This document shows positions 1 through 6,097 of a stretch of DNA of 10,885 nt, in pieces. The notes under the pieces were generated by a model. It was not told the DNA's origin. It worked only from the letters and a program-made list of their open reading frames with translations, and searched no databases. Origin of the DNA: an uncultured Microbacterium sp. (GTDB lineage: Bacteria > Actinomycetota > Actinomycetes > Actinomycetales > Microbacteriaceae); NCBI GenBank assembly GCA_937988695.1, contig CALKHM010000046.1, positions 1-10,885 on the forward strand, given 5' to 3'. Numbering within the stretch: position 1 is the stretch's first letter; each line of letters begins with the position of its first letter. The translations under genes were made by a program, and so were the position numbers.

Positions 1-871
1 CCGCGGCGGAGGCGTCGTCGGTGCGCGCGGCCAGCACGCCGCCGACACCGGCCGCCTCGACCACGACGTCGCGCAGACCACCCACCCCGGCGATGGCCGC
101 GCGCACGCCGGCCGGATCCGGTTCGACGAGGGTGACACGCACCGAATCACCGTGCAACGCCGCCTTCAGCTCGCCGGGGCTGCCCTGCACGACGGCGCGT
201 CCGCGATTCACGATGAGCAGTCGGTCGGCAAGCCGGTCGGCCTCCTCCATGTAGTGCGTAGTCAGGATCACGGTGAGCGCCTCTTCACCCGCCAGCCGCC
301 GGATCTCGGCCCACATCGCCGCTCGCGCCTCGGGATCCAGGCCCGTGGTCGGCTCATCGAGGAACAGCACGCTCGGCCGGTGCACGAGGGCCGCAGCCAC
401 GTCGAGCCGGCGGCGCATGCCGCCCGAGAACGTGCGGACCGGGCGGGCGGATGCCTCGGCCAGCCCGAATTCGTCGAGCAGCCGGATGGTCCGGGCGCGA
501 GCGTCGGCGGCCGAGACGCCCCGCAGACGCGCGGCAACCTCGAGGTTCTCCGTTGCGGTCAGGAACGGGTCGGTGCCCGCGCCCTGCGAGACGTAGCCGA
601 TGGCCCCACGCACAGCGTCAGGCTCGCGCAGGATGTCGTGCCCGGCGACGCGGGCCGAGCCCGAGGTCGGGCGCGACAGGGTGGTGAGGATCTTGGTGGT
701 CGTCGACTTGCCCGCGCCGTTCGGACCGAGCAGGCCGTAGACCCGGCCCTCCGGCACGGCGAGGCTGAGGCCGTCGAGAGCGTGTACGGCGGGTCTGCGC
801 CCGCGGCCGGGGTAGATCTTGACAAGGTCCGAGGCTTCGATGGCCGAACGGGGTGCGGTGCTTTCGGACAT
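1..871 (-). CDS. ABC transporter ATP-binding protein, DrrA-like (3' end cut by window)
   Basis: This is the nucleotide-binding subunit of an ABC transporter that would hydrolyse ATP on the inner face of the membrane to drive a partner permease. Reading the minus strand from the ATG at 871 gives about 290 residues before the window edge, with no stop. Visible motifs are Walker A GPNGAGKST (49-57), Q-loop YVSQ (93-96), signature FSGGM (148-152), Walker B LFLDEPTTGLD (169-179) and the switch histidine in LTTHYMEEAD (H206). The arrangement and the tail after residue 215 match the daunorubicin-resistance (DrrA) subfamily, whose C-terminal extension is DUF4162-like. The start is supported by an AAAGGA ribosome site about 9 nt upstream. 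It lies 81 bp downstream of the permease-prefix gene in the padR operon; the matching permease would be beyond position 1. The substrate cannot be told from sequence; export of a drug or peptide is inference. Confidence 0.95.
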   Translation of the reverse strand, partial: MSESTAPRSAIEASDLVKIYPGRGRRPAVHALDGLSLAVPEGRVYGLLGPNGAGKSTTTKILTTLSRPTSGSARVAGHDILREPDAVRGAIGYVSQGAGTDPFLTATENLEVAARLRGVSAADARARTIRLLDEFGLAEASARPVRTFSGGMRRRLDVAAALVHRPSVLFLDEPTTGLDPEARAAMWAEIRRLAGEEALTVILTTHYMEEADRLADRLLIVNRGRAVVQGSPGELKAALHGDSVRVTLVEPDPAGVRAAIAGVGGLRDVVVEAAGVGGVLAARTDDASAA

Positions 872-952
872 GGCGAAGCATCCTTTCTCTCAATAGGGTC
901 TCGGTGAGGTCTCAGCGAAGAGGTCAGGATGCCGGGTCGGCGGCACCCCGGA

Positions 953-1888
953 TCAGTTCGGGCTCTTGCGCGGACCGAACATCATGCGAGCGAGAACCGT
1001 CATCATCGCCACGAGTCCGCCCAGGAAGGCCACCGGCGCCCACCACCAGCCGACGGTGAACACGAGCACGGCGATGACGGCGAACGTCAGCAGCCAGATC
1101 GCGGCGACATAGATGCCGAAGCGCGCGGCCGTCTCCGGCTCCTGCTCGAACCGATTCAGCGGCAGCTGCGCATGCGCCTGGCGCGTCCAGGCCTTGTGCC
1201 GGTTGGTCTGGGTGGCACCAAGCCAAGCGAACCCGGCGATGGATGCCACCAGCACAAGCGCGGCGAGCACCACGAGCCAGCTCGCCGCCAGGTGCGCGGC
1301 GAACGCGGCTCCCAGTGCGAGGGCGGCCAGCGTGCCGAACGTCGCCAGGCCGAAGCCGGCGGCTCGCCGACGCGGGAGCGGATGGTTCGTCGTGGTCTCC
1401 TGTGCGAGGGCGTCGGCGGTGACGACGCCCAGCGGCACGGCTACGAGCGCACCGAGGCCGATGAGGACGCCGAGTCCGGTGGGCAGCACCGATGTCGCAC
1501 CGAGCACGAACAGCACGAGGGCGGCTGCGGCGACCAGGCTCAGGACGACCGTGCGCACGACAAAGCCCGGCCTCGGACGCACGCGGCGGCCGGCGACGAA
1601 CGCAAAGCCGTGGGCATCGCCGTGCGCGGCCGCGGCGGTGCGCGCGGGGGCCGACCGCGCGGGATCCCCGGGTTCGGACGCCTGTTCGGTGTCCACGAGC
1701 TCGTGCACGTCGCCGAGCTCGGCGATGGCGCGGGCGGCGGCATCCGCGGGCGATGCGCCCGAGGTCTCGAGCTCGGCGACCCGCGCCATCAGGTTTGCAC
1801 GGATCTCCTCCTTCAGGTCCTGGTTCTCGGCCGTCATCTCGACGCCCGCGAAGGCCTCATCGAGCAGGCGGTGGATGTCGGTGTTCAT
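953..1888 (-). CDS. permease prefix domain 1-type multi-pass membrane protein
   Basis: A 311-residue membrane protein. The N-terminal 65 or so residues form a soluble helical domain with the pattern DLKEEIRANLMARVAELE followed by AIAELGDVHELV, which resembles the permease-prefix (HAAS/DUF1700-like) domain usually found beside PadR regulators and ABC transporters. A low-complexity linker (about 67-105) leads to three pairs of hydrophobic segments at about 109-131 and 137-160, 178-200 and 203-224, and 257-279 and 282-304, so six membrane spans are likely. The ATG at 1888 overlaps the stop of padR in an ATGA arrangement, which suggests translational coupling; an AAGGG-like ribosome site lies inside padR. 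No catalytic motif is seen. A role as a membrane partner or sensor for the ABC ATPase encoded next is inference from context. Confidence 0.85.
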   Translation of the reverse strand: MNTDIHRLLDEAFAGVEMTAENQDLKEEIRANLMARVAELETSGASPADAAARAIAELGDVHELVDTEQASEPGDPARSAPARTAAAAHGDAHGFAFVAGRRVRPRPGFVVRTVVLSLVAAAALVLFVLGATSVLPTGLGVLIGLGALVAVPLGVVTADALAQETTTNHPLPRRRAAGFGLATFGTLAALALGAAFAAHLAASWLVVLAALVLVASIAGFAWLGATQTNRHKAWTRQAHAQLPLNRFEQEPETAARFGIYVAAIWLLTFAVIAVLVFTVGWWWAPVAFLGGLVAMMTVLARMMFGPRKSPN

Positions 1889-2253
1889 CGGTGTGAGCCC
1901 TTCTGCGGAGTGTCGGCGACGTCCAGCAGCACGTCGATCACGTGCCGGGTGGCGATCCAGGCGGCGACGTTCGAGGTGTACACAGCGCGCCCGGCATCCG
2001 TGATCCGGTAGTACTTGCGTCGGCCGCCCTGGGTCTCATCCCCCCAGTACGACTCCGCGAGCCCGTCGCGCTCGAGGCGCCGGTAGGTGGCGTAGAGCGT
2101 GGCCTCCTTGATCTCGTGCCGGCCACCGGTGGCCTCGCGGATCGCCTTGTAGATCTCAAAGCCGTAGCTGTCGCCGTCACGCAACACACCCAGCACGATC
2201 GTGTCGGTGTGCCCGCGGATCAGATCGGCAGCGAAGGCATCATCCCCTGTCAC
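1885..2253 (-). CDS. PadR family transcriptional regulator
   Basis: A 122-residue winged-helix repressor of the PadR family. Recognisable features are the helix-turn-helix stretch GDSYGFEIYKAIRE (27-40), the recognition helix and wing KEATLYATYRRLERDGL (49-65), and the conserved wing end QGGRRKYYRITDAGR (75-89), followed by a C-terminal dimerisation helix at about 90-112. PadR proteins usually repress their own operon and a neighbouring transporter, releasing DNA when a ligand binds. Here the gene is first in an operon with a permease-prefix protein and an ABC ATPase, which fits that pattern. The GTG at 2253 is chosen because a TATAGT -10 box ends 7 nt before it and no Shine-Dalgarno site is present, consistent with a leaderless message. 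The nearby ATG (plus-strand cat at 2240-2242) is out of frame. The ligand is unknown. Confidence 0.93.
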   Translation of the reverse strand: MTGDDAFAADLIRGHTDTIVLGVLRDGDSYGFEIYKAIREATGGRHEIKEATLYATYRRLERDGLAESYWGDETQGGRRKYYRITDAGRAVYTSNVAAWIATRHVIDVLLDVADTPQKGSHR

Positions 2254-2290
2254 ACCAAGTACTATATCACATCCACTACCCTGTCACGCA
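2254..2290 (-). promoter_or_regulatory. padR operon promoter, leaderless, with flanking 9-bp direct repeat
   Basis: On the minus strand a TATAGT -10 box (2266 to 2261) is followed by 7 nt and then the GTG start codon, so transcription would begin at or next to the start codon. A weak -35 candidate, TTGCGT, sits 19 bp upstream of the -10. The word GTGACAGGG occurs twice, at 2287-2279 and 2253-2245, 34 bp apart, bracketing the -10 box; AGTACT, a small palindrome, overlaps the -10. Either could be a PadR operator; the assignment is inference. Confidence 0.55.
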
Positions 2291-2302
2291 ACCCCCCCGA
2301 TC

Positions 2303-2375
2303 CCGCGAGAGTGCATCTGACCGCCGAGGGCGTGGGGAATAGCCGCATTCTCGGCGGTCAGATGCTCCCTCGCGG
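2303..2375. repeat. long near-perfect inverted repeat between ppk2 and padR
   Basis: Two 26-bp arms, 2303-2328 and 2350-2375, are reverse complements with only two mismatches (2310/2368 and 2312/2366); the inner 16 bp, GCATCTGACCGCCGAG against CTCGGCGGTCAGATGC, pair perfectly. The spacer is 21 nt. The element lies about 90 nt past the ppk2 stop and about 50 bp upstream of padR, in the same transcriptional direction. It could fold as a strong RNA hairpin and end ppk2 transcription, but no T-run follows on the minus strand. A dispersed palindromic repeat is the alternative. Confidence 0.75.
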
Positions 2376-2417
2376 AGGAGCCGCCGGGGCGGCGCCGGGG
2401 CGGCGGGCGGGCCGGCC

Positions 2418-2443
2418 GGGGAGTCGCGGAGGGGAGGGGAGGG
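2418..2443 (+). other. G-rich tract, G-quadruplex candidate
   Basis: Four G-runs on the plus strand (2418-2421, 2431-2434, 2436-2439, 2441-2443) with loops of 9, 1 and 1 nt fit a simple G-quadruplex pattern. More GGGG/GGGC runs precede it from about 2386. It begins 20 bp past the ppk2 stop, on the template strand for that gene, so the RNA made there would be C-rich. This and the inverted repeat fill the 209-bp gap between ppk2 and padR. In 70% GC DNA such tracts also arise by chance. Confidence 0.4.
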
Positions 2444-2462
2444 ATGCCGAGGGCGACGGCGC

Positions 2463-3326
2463 TCAGCTCGCGCGCAGGCGGTCCCGCTCGGCGGCCACAT
2501 CGAACTGCGCGGCCGGCCAGCGCGGGTCGATCTCCTGCAACGCGTCCAGCAGCAGCGCCTGCACGGCTAGCCGGGCGTACCACTTGCGATCGGCGGGCAC
2601 GACGTGCCATGGCGCGACCTCGGTCGACGTGCGCTCGAACACTGCCTGGTATGCGTCCATATATGCCGGCCAGAGCATACGTTCGTCGACGTCGCCGGGG
2701 TTGTACTTCCAGTGCTTGTCGGGGCGGTCGAGCCGGTCCATCAGCCGGTCGCGCTGCTCATCGGCCGAGATGTGCAGCATGACCTTGACGATGCGCGTCC
2801 CGGACGCTGACAGCTCGCGCTCGAAGTCGTTGATGGCACCATAACGCCGCTCGATCTCGTCGGCGGACGCCAGCGCACGCACCTTGCCGATCAGCACGTC
2901 CTCGTAGTGCGAGCGATCGAACACCCCGATCATGCCGGCCGTCGGCACGTGCGCGCGGATGCGCCAGAGGAAGTCGTGAGCGAGCTCCTCAGCCGTCGGC
3001 TTCTTGAACGCCACCAGCTGAACGCCCTGCGGATCGACGGAGCCCACGACATGGCGGATGATGCCGCCCTTGCCGGCGGTGTCCATGGCCTGCAGCACCA
3101 GCAGGACCGCGGCACCGGCGGCATCCGCACGACTGGCGGCATACAGCCGTTCCTGCAACTCGCTCAGCTCGTCGGATCCGGCCACGAGATCGTCGATGGA
3201 GTCCCGCTTGCGCCGCCCGTAGCCGGGCGTCGCCCCCGCGTCCACGCGGTCGAGGCGAAAACCGGGGCCCACGCGGAGCAGGTCGCCGACGTCGCCGGTC
3301 CAGTGCTTCTGGCTCTTCGGTGTCAC
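2463..3326 (-). CDS. polyphosphate kinase 2 (PPK2) family protein
   Basis: A 287-residue cytosolic P-loop kinase of the PPK2 family, which transfers phosphate between polyphosphate and nucleotides (nucleoside mono- or diphosphates, depending on class). Seen in the sequence: Walker A AMDTAGKGG (80-88, lysine 86), the second motif FDRSHYEDV (136-144) with the conserved Asp-Arg pair, and the lid region RPDKHWKYNPGD (201-212) rich in Arg and Lys for polyphosphate binding. Length matches short single-domain PPK2 enzymes. The class (ADP- or AMP-phosphorylating) is not resolved by reading alone. The GTG at 3326 is used because the in-frame ATG-type candidates just upstream run into a stop; no clear ribosome site is visible, and the menD stop is only 24 bp away, so expression as the last gene of the menD unit is likely. 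The link to menaquinone synthesis is probably only positional. Confidence 0.93.
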   Translation of the reverse strand: MTPKSQKHWTGDVGDLLRVGPGFRLDRVDAGATPGYGRRKRDSIDDLVAGSDELSELQERLYAASRADAAGAAVLLVLQAMDTAGKGGIIRHVVGSVDPQGVQLVAFKKPTAEELAHDFLWRIRAHVPTAGMIGVFDRSHYEDVLIGKVRALASADEIERRYGAINDFERELSASGTRIVKVMLHISADEQRDRLMDRLDRPDKHWKYNPGDVDERMLWPAYMDAYQAVFERTSTEVAPWHVVPADRKWYARLAVQALLLDALQEIDPRWPAAQFDVAAERDRLRAS

Positions 3327-3350
3327 ACGCCCATCATGTCGGCAGCGAAC

Positions 3351-5240
3351 TCACCGGTCCAGAGGCACCTCGATAAGCTGCCGGCGTGCGGCCGGTGTGC
3401 TCAGCGCCTGGTCGAGCGCGGAGCGCGTCGTCACGCGAGCGAACTCCCACCCGTACGCGTCGGCGAGCGCCGACAACTCCACCCGCTGCGGGGTGTACAT
3501 CACGCGACGCATGGCGGCCTCGCCAGCGGTGCCCGCGACCTCGAGCCCGTCGAAGATCGTGCCGCCGCCGTCATTGCCCACGATCACCTGCAGGCGCGGC
3601 GCGGGCTCGTCGTCGGGCAGCAGCAGCGCACCGACATCGTGCAGCAGGGCCAGGTCGCCCAGCAGCACGCGGGTGACGCCGGCGTCGGGGCTGGCCAGCG
3701 CGATGCCCGTGGCCGTGGCCACGGTGCCATCGATTCCGGCCAGGCCCCGGTTCGCATGCACCGGCACCTTCTTCCCGGGCAGGATGCCGTCGGCCACTCG
3801 GACCAGCCGCGACGAACCGAACACGATCCGGTCATGCGGCCAGGTGGCCCGCCATACGGCGTCCACGAGCAGCTCGCGACTGAGCGGCGTGCGCAGCGCC
3901 GCCACCTCGGCTGAGATCGCTCCCAGCCGTTCGCGCGGCACCGCGGAGGCGAGGCCCGCGGCATCGGGCGCCGGCGGTGCGAGATCGACGACCGCCGCGC
4001 GGGACGCCCGCATCCACTCCCCCAGCCACGCGCGATCGGCCTCCCCGTCGGCCACCGTGACGGATGCCGCCGGCACGGTCGCCCCGTTCAGGTCGAGGCG
4101 TTCGCCCGGCCCGTCGACGGCGATCACGCGCACGTCGGCACGAGAAAGCAGCGCGGTCACCTCGCGGGAGAGCGTCGGGTGCCCGAACACGACGGCGCGC
4201 TCGACGCATCCGCCCAGGGCGGGATCGCGCAGCAGCGCGCGATAGCCGTGCACGAGGTGGCGGCCGAAGCGCGCACCGCTGACGATCTCGGCTACGAGCG
4301 GCCAGCCGCCCTCGTGCGCGAGCTGCTCGGCGGCCGGTCCGGCGTCGGCACCGGCGACCACGAGCGTACGCGGACCGCGGGCGAGGACGAGCGGTTCCGG
4401 CCCCGCAATCCCGCCCGTCGCGCCTGCCGCAACCCCGCCCGTCGCGCCTGCCGCAACCCCGCCCGTCGCGCCCGCCCCAACGCCGGTCGTCGCGCGAATC
4501 CCTTCCCCGCCCCTGGAGCGCGCCTCCGCTCCGGTCGTCACGCGTGTCGGAGCCTCCGCCGTCGCGCCTGCCGCCACTCGGGTCGTTGAGCGGGCTCCCT
4601 CCCCGGTCGTTGAGCGAGCGAAGCGAGTCGAAACGACCCCTCCGCCACGCGCCACCTCGGCCGCCGTGCTCCCTCTCTGGCCGACCGAGCCGGCGCCGGT
4701 CACGGGGCCGGACAGCGGCTCGCGGTACGGCAGGTTCAAGTGTACCGGGCCGCGTGGGCCGGTGGCTCCGAGCGCTTCCGCCACGGCGCGGGCGGCGGCA
4801 TCACGCACGACACCGAGCTCACCCGGGGAGCCGTCAGGAGTGGGCAGCTCGGCGTGCCATCGTGCGTGCGCTGCGTACATGCCGGTCTGCCGGGTGGTCT
4901 GGTTCGCGCCGATGCCCCGCAGCTCAGGCGGGCGGTCGGCCGTCAGCAGCAGCAGCGGCACGCCGGCGTGGTCTGCCTCCATCACCGCCGGCAGCAGGTT
5001 GGCCGTCGCCGTTCCCGAGGTGCACACGATAGCCGCCGGCATCCCGGACTCGCGTCCGATGCCGAGCGCGGTGAAGCCTGCGACCCGCTCGTCGATGCGC
5101 ACATGCAGCGCGATCCGCTCCTGCCGCTCGAGCTCTGCCGCGACCAGTGCGAGCGCCTGCGAGCGCGACCCGGGGCTGAGCACGACATGGCGCACCCCGC
5201 CGGCGACCAGCCGTAGCAACAGCGCGGTGGCGGCATCCAT
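3351..5240 (-). CDS. menD: 2-succinyl-5-enolpyruvyl-6-hydroxy-3-cyclohexene-1-carboxylate synthase (MenD), with expanded linker
   Basis: MenD is a thiamine-diphosphate enzyme that joins isochorismate to the succinyl semialdehyde unit of 2-oxoglutarate, the first committed step to menaquinone. The N-terminal domain shows SPGSRSQAL (22-30), the catalytic glutamate in RIDER (E51), CTSGTATANLLPAVMEA and LTADRPPELRGIGANQ; the C-terminal diphosphate-binding domain shows NRGLAGIDG, GDLALLHD and NDGGGTIF. The ATG at 5240 (629 residues) puts the start at the family's usual place. A GTG at 5345, overlapping the upstream gene by 11 bp, would add 35 Pro/Ala/Asp-rich residues with weaker GC-third-position bias, and cannot be excluded. 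Residues of about 181-281 are a low-complexity Gly/Ala/Thr/Arg insert between the first and middle domains, containing a 24-bp tandem repeat and a REP-like palindrome; the frame stays open, so the enzyme is probably intact. ppk2 follows after 24 bp. Confidence 0.95.
   Translation of the reverse strand: MDAATALLLRLVAGGVRHVVLSPGSRSQALALVAAELERQERIALHVRIDERVAGFTALGIGRESGMPAAIVCTSGTATANLLPAVMEADHAGVPLLLLTADRPPELRGIGANQTTRQTGMYAAHARWHAELPTPDGSPGELGVVRDAAARAVAEALGATGPRGPVHLNLPYREPLSGPVTGAGSVGQRGSTAAEVARGGGVVSTRFARSTTGEGARSTTRVAAGATAEAPTRVTTGAEARSRGGEGIRATTGVGAGATGGVAAGATGGVAAGATGGIAGPEPLVLARGPRTLVVAGADAGPAAEQLAHEGGWPLVAEIVSGARFGRHLVHGYRALLRDPALGGCVERAVVFGHPTLSREVTALLSRADVRVIAVDGPGERLDLNGATVPAASVTVADGEADRAWLGEWMRASRAAVVDLAPPAPDAAGLASAVPRERLGAISAEVAALRTPLSRELLVDAVWRATWPHDRIVFGSSRLVRVADGILPGKKVPVHANRGLAGIDGTVATATGIALASPDAGVTRVLLGDLALLHDVGALLLPDDEPAPRLQVIVGNDGGGTIFDGLEVAGTAGEAAMRRVMYTPQRVELSALADAYGWEFARVTTRSALDQALSTPAARRQLIEVPLDR
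4411..4482. repeat. 24-bp tandem repeat inside menD
   Basis: Units at 4411-4434 and 4435-4458 are identical, 4459-4482 is a diverged third copy, and 4483-4496 is a partial fourth. The period of 24 bp equals eight codons; on the coding strand each unit reads as a cyclic form of Gly-Val-Ala-Ala-Gly-Ala-Thr-Gly. Copy number can therefore change without a frameshift. The repeat lies in the linker between the first and middle domains of MenD, away from recognisable active-site motifs. Confidence 0.9.
4581..4638. repeat. REP-like palindrome embedded in menD
   Basis: The 34-bp stretch 4605-4638 begins GGTCGTTGAGCGAGCG and ends CGAGTCGAAACGACC: the outer 7 bp (GGTCGTT/AACGACC) are perfect reverse complements and the interior carries a further GAGCGAG/CTCGCT-type pairing. 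A truncated copy of its first 12 bp (GGTCGTTGAGCG) lies at 4581-4592. From memory, this word is a common intergenic palindromic repeat in Microbacteriaceae genomes; here it sits within an open reading frame and is read as VVSTRFARSTT on the coding strand. Whether it has moved here recently cannot be told from one copy. Confidence 0.7.
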
Positions 5241-5334
5241 CGCCGGCGACCTGTCGGGACCGTGCTCGGCCGCAGCGGAACGTCCGTCACCGGCGTCCGG
5301 CGACTCCGGGGCTCGGTCAGGGCCGCTCGCGCGA

Positions 5335-5715
5335 TCAGCGCTCACGGTGCGGGCCGGCCGGCGGATCGTCGTCGTCGTCGAGGCGCGCCAGCTCCTGCTC
5401 GAGCTGGCGGATGCGCTCGTCCTGATCGGCCTGCACCCTGTGGTCGGTCTGCACTCGGCGGGGTGATCCGCCGCCGAGCCGGCTGAGGAACTCCGGGTCG
5501 TCGTCGGGCGCGACGACGCCCTGCTGCCGCGCGGACCCGCGGCCGATGGCGAGCCACAGCACCCCGCCAATGACCGGGAAGACGATCACGATCACGACCC
5601 ACAGCGGCTTGCTCACGCCGCGATGGCGCGTCGCAGGCTGCACCGCGACATCCACCACGGCGAACACCCAGAAGATCACCGCCGCGACGGCGAGGATCAA
5701 CAGCAGCCGGATCAT
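5335..5715 (-). CDS. PLDc N-terminal domain (PLDc_N) small membrane protein
   Basis: A 126-residue membrane protein with two predicted spans (about 3-25 and 36-58) carrying the PLDc_N signature: SKPLWVVIVIVFPVIGGVLW followed by the closing GR motif (residues 35-59). Despite the family name, no phospholipase HKD catalytic motif is present; the family is a two-span membrane module of unknown function. The cytoplasmic tail holds a charged, coiled-coil-like stretch (DQDERIRQLEQELARLDDDDD, split around 98-117). The ATG at 5715 lies 6 nt behind a TAGGAT -10 box, suggesting a leaderless transcript. It is the first gene before menD; PLDc_N proteins are familiar neighbours of menaquinone genes in actinobacteria, so a role near that membrane pathway is possible but unproven. 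Confidence 0.9.
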   Translation of the reverse strand: MIRLLLILAVAAVIFWVFAVVDVAVQPATRHRGVSKPLWVVIVIVFPVIGGVLWLAIGRGSARQQGVVAPDDDPEFLSRLGGGSPRRVQTDHRVQADQDERIRQLEQELARLDDDDDPPAGPHRER

Positions 5716-5727
5716 GTCCTCATCCTA
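5716..5727 (-). promoter_or_regulatory. leaderless promoter of the PLDc_N-menD-ppk2 unit
   Basis: On the minus strand TAGGAT (5727 to 5722) matches the TANNNT -10 consensus and is followed by GAGGAC and then the ATG. The 6-nt spacing would put the transcription start on the first base of the start codon. GAGG could be read as a ribosome site but is too close to the ATG. No clear -35 box is seen. Confidence 0.6.
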
Positions 5728-5774
5728 AGCCGCGCACCGGGGAGCGGGCCGGGCGCGCCCTCAGGCGGCGCACG

Positions 5775-5787
5775 TAGACTGTGGGCT
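5775..5787 (+). promoter_or_regulatory. leaderless promoter of the DUF4229 gene
   Basis: TAGACT at 5775-5780 is followed by 7 nt and then the GTG start at 5788. There is no Shine-Dalgarno sequence in the gap, which favours leaderless translation. It diverges from the PLDc_N promoter 47 bp away, so the two membrane-protein genes share one 72-bp intergenic region. Confidence 0.6.
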
Positions 5788-6081
5788 GTGAAGACCCGTT
5801 CCGCCGTCGTCTACTCGGTGCTGCGCCTGCTGGCGTTCCTGGTGCCGCTGGGGATCATGATGCTCTTCCCGATCTTCCGGGAGATGTATTGGCTGGCGCT
5901 GATCTTCGCAGCCCTCATCGGCGTCTCGCTGTCGATCATCTTCCTGCGTCGGCCGCTCGATGACATTGCCGAGGGCCTGGCCACTCGTCGCCAGGAGCGG
6001 ACGACCAAGACGCCCGCCCAGAAGGACGCTGACGTCGAGGATGCCGCCAACGCGGCTCTCCGGCACGACGACGAGGCCTGA
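5788..6081 (+). CDS. DUF4229 domain small membrane protein
   Basis: A 97-residue protein starting VKTRSAVVYSVLRLL. Two hydrophobic segments (about 9-29 and 33-52) are separated by a short turn (FREMYW), then an RRPLDDIAEGLATRRQER segment and a hydrophilic, acidic tail. The layout and the LRRPLDDIA motif match DUF4229, an actinobacterial family of unknown function that I know as a common neighbour of menA. The GTG at 5788 is preferred because the first span would otherwise be preceded by an unrelated Arg/Pro-rich extension and because a -10 box sits 7 nt upstream. It converges on menA with only 16 bp between the two stop codons. Function is not known; membrane placement is inferred from hydrophobicity. 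Confidence 0.88.
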   Translation: MKTRSAVVYSVLRLLAFLVPLGIMMLFPIFREMYWLALIFAALIGVSLSIIFLRRPLDDIAEGLATRRQERTTKTPAQKDADVEDAANAALRHDDEA

Positions 6082-6097
6082 CCGCGCCCGCGCTGCC

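Noticed and set aside
152..907. 251-residue plus-strand open frame opposite the ABC ATPase gene
   Set aside because: It is antisense to a gene with every ABC motif, has Arg/Gly/Ala-rich shadow composition and no recognisable domain.
929..953. Possible terminator hairpin just after the permease-prefix gene
   Set aside because: Only a 5-bp stem with competing foldings, no T-run, and the ABC ATPase follows in the same direction.
929..2011. 360-residue plus-strand open frame opposite the permease-prefix and padR genes
   Set aside because: Composition is typical of a GC-rich antisense frame (His/Arg/Gly/Glu rich), while the minus strand encodes clear membrane spans and a PadR domain.
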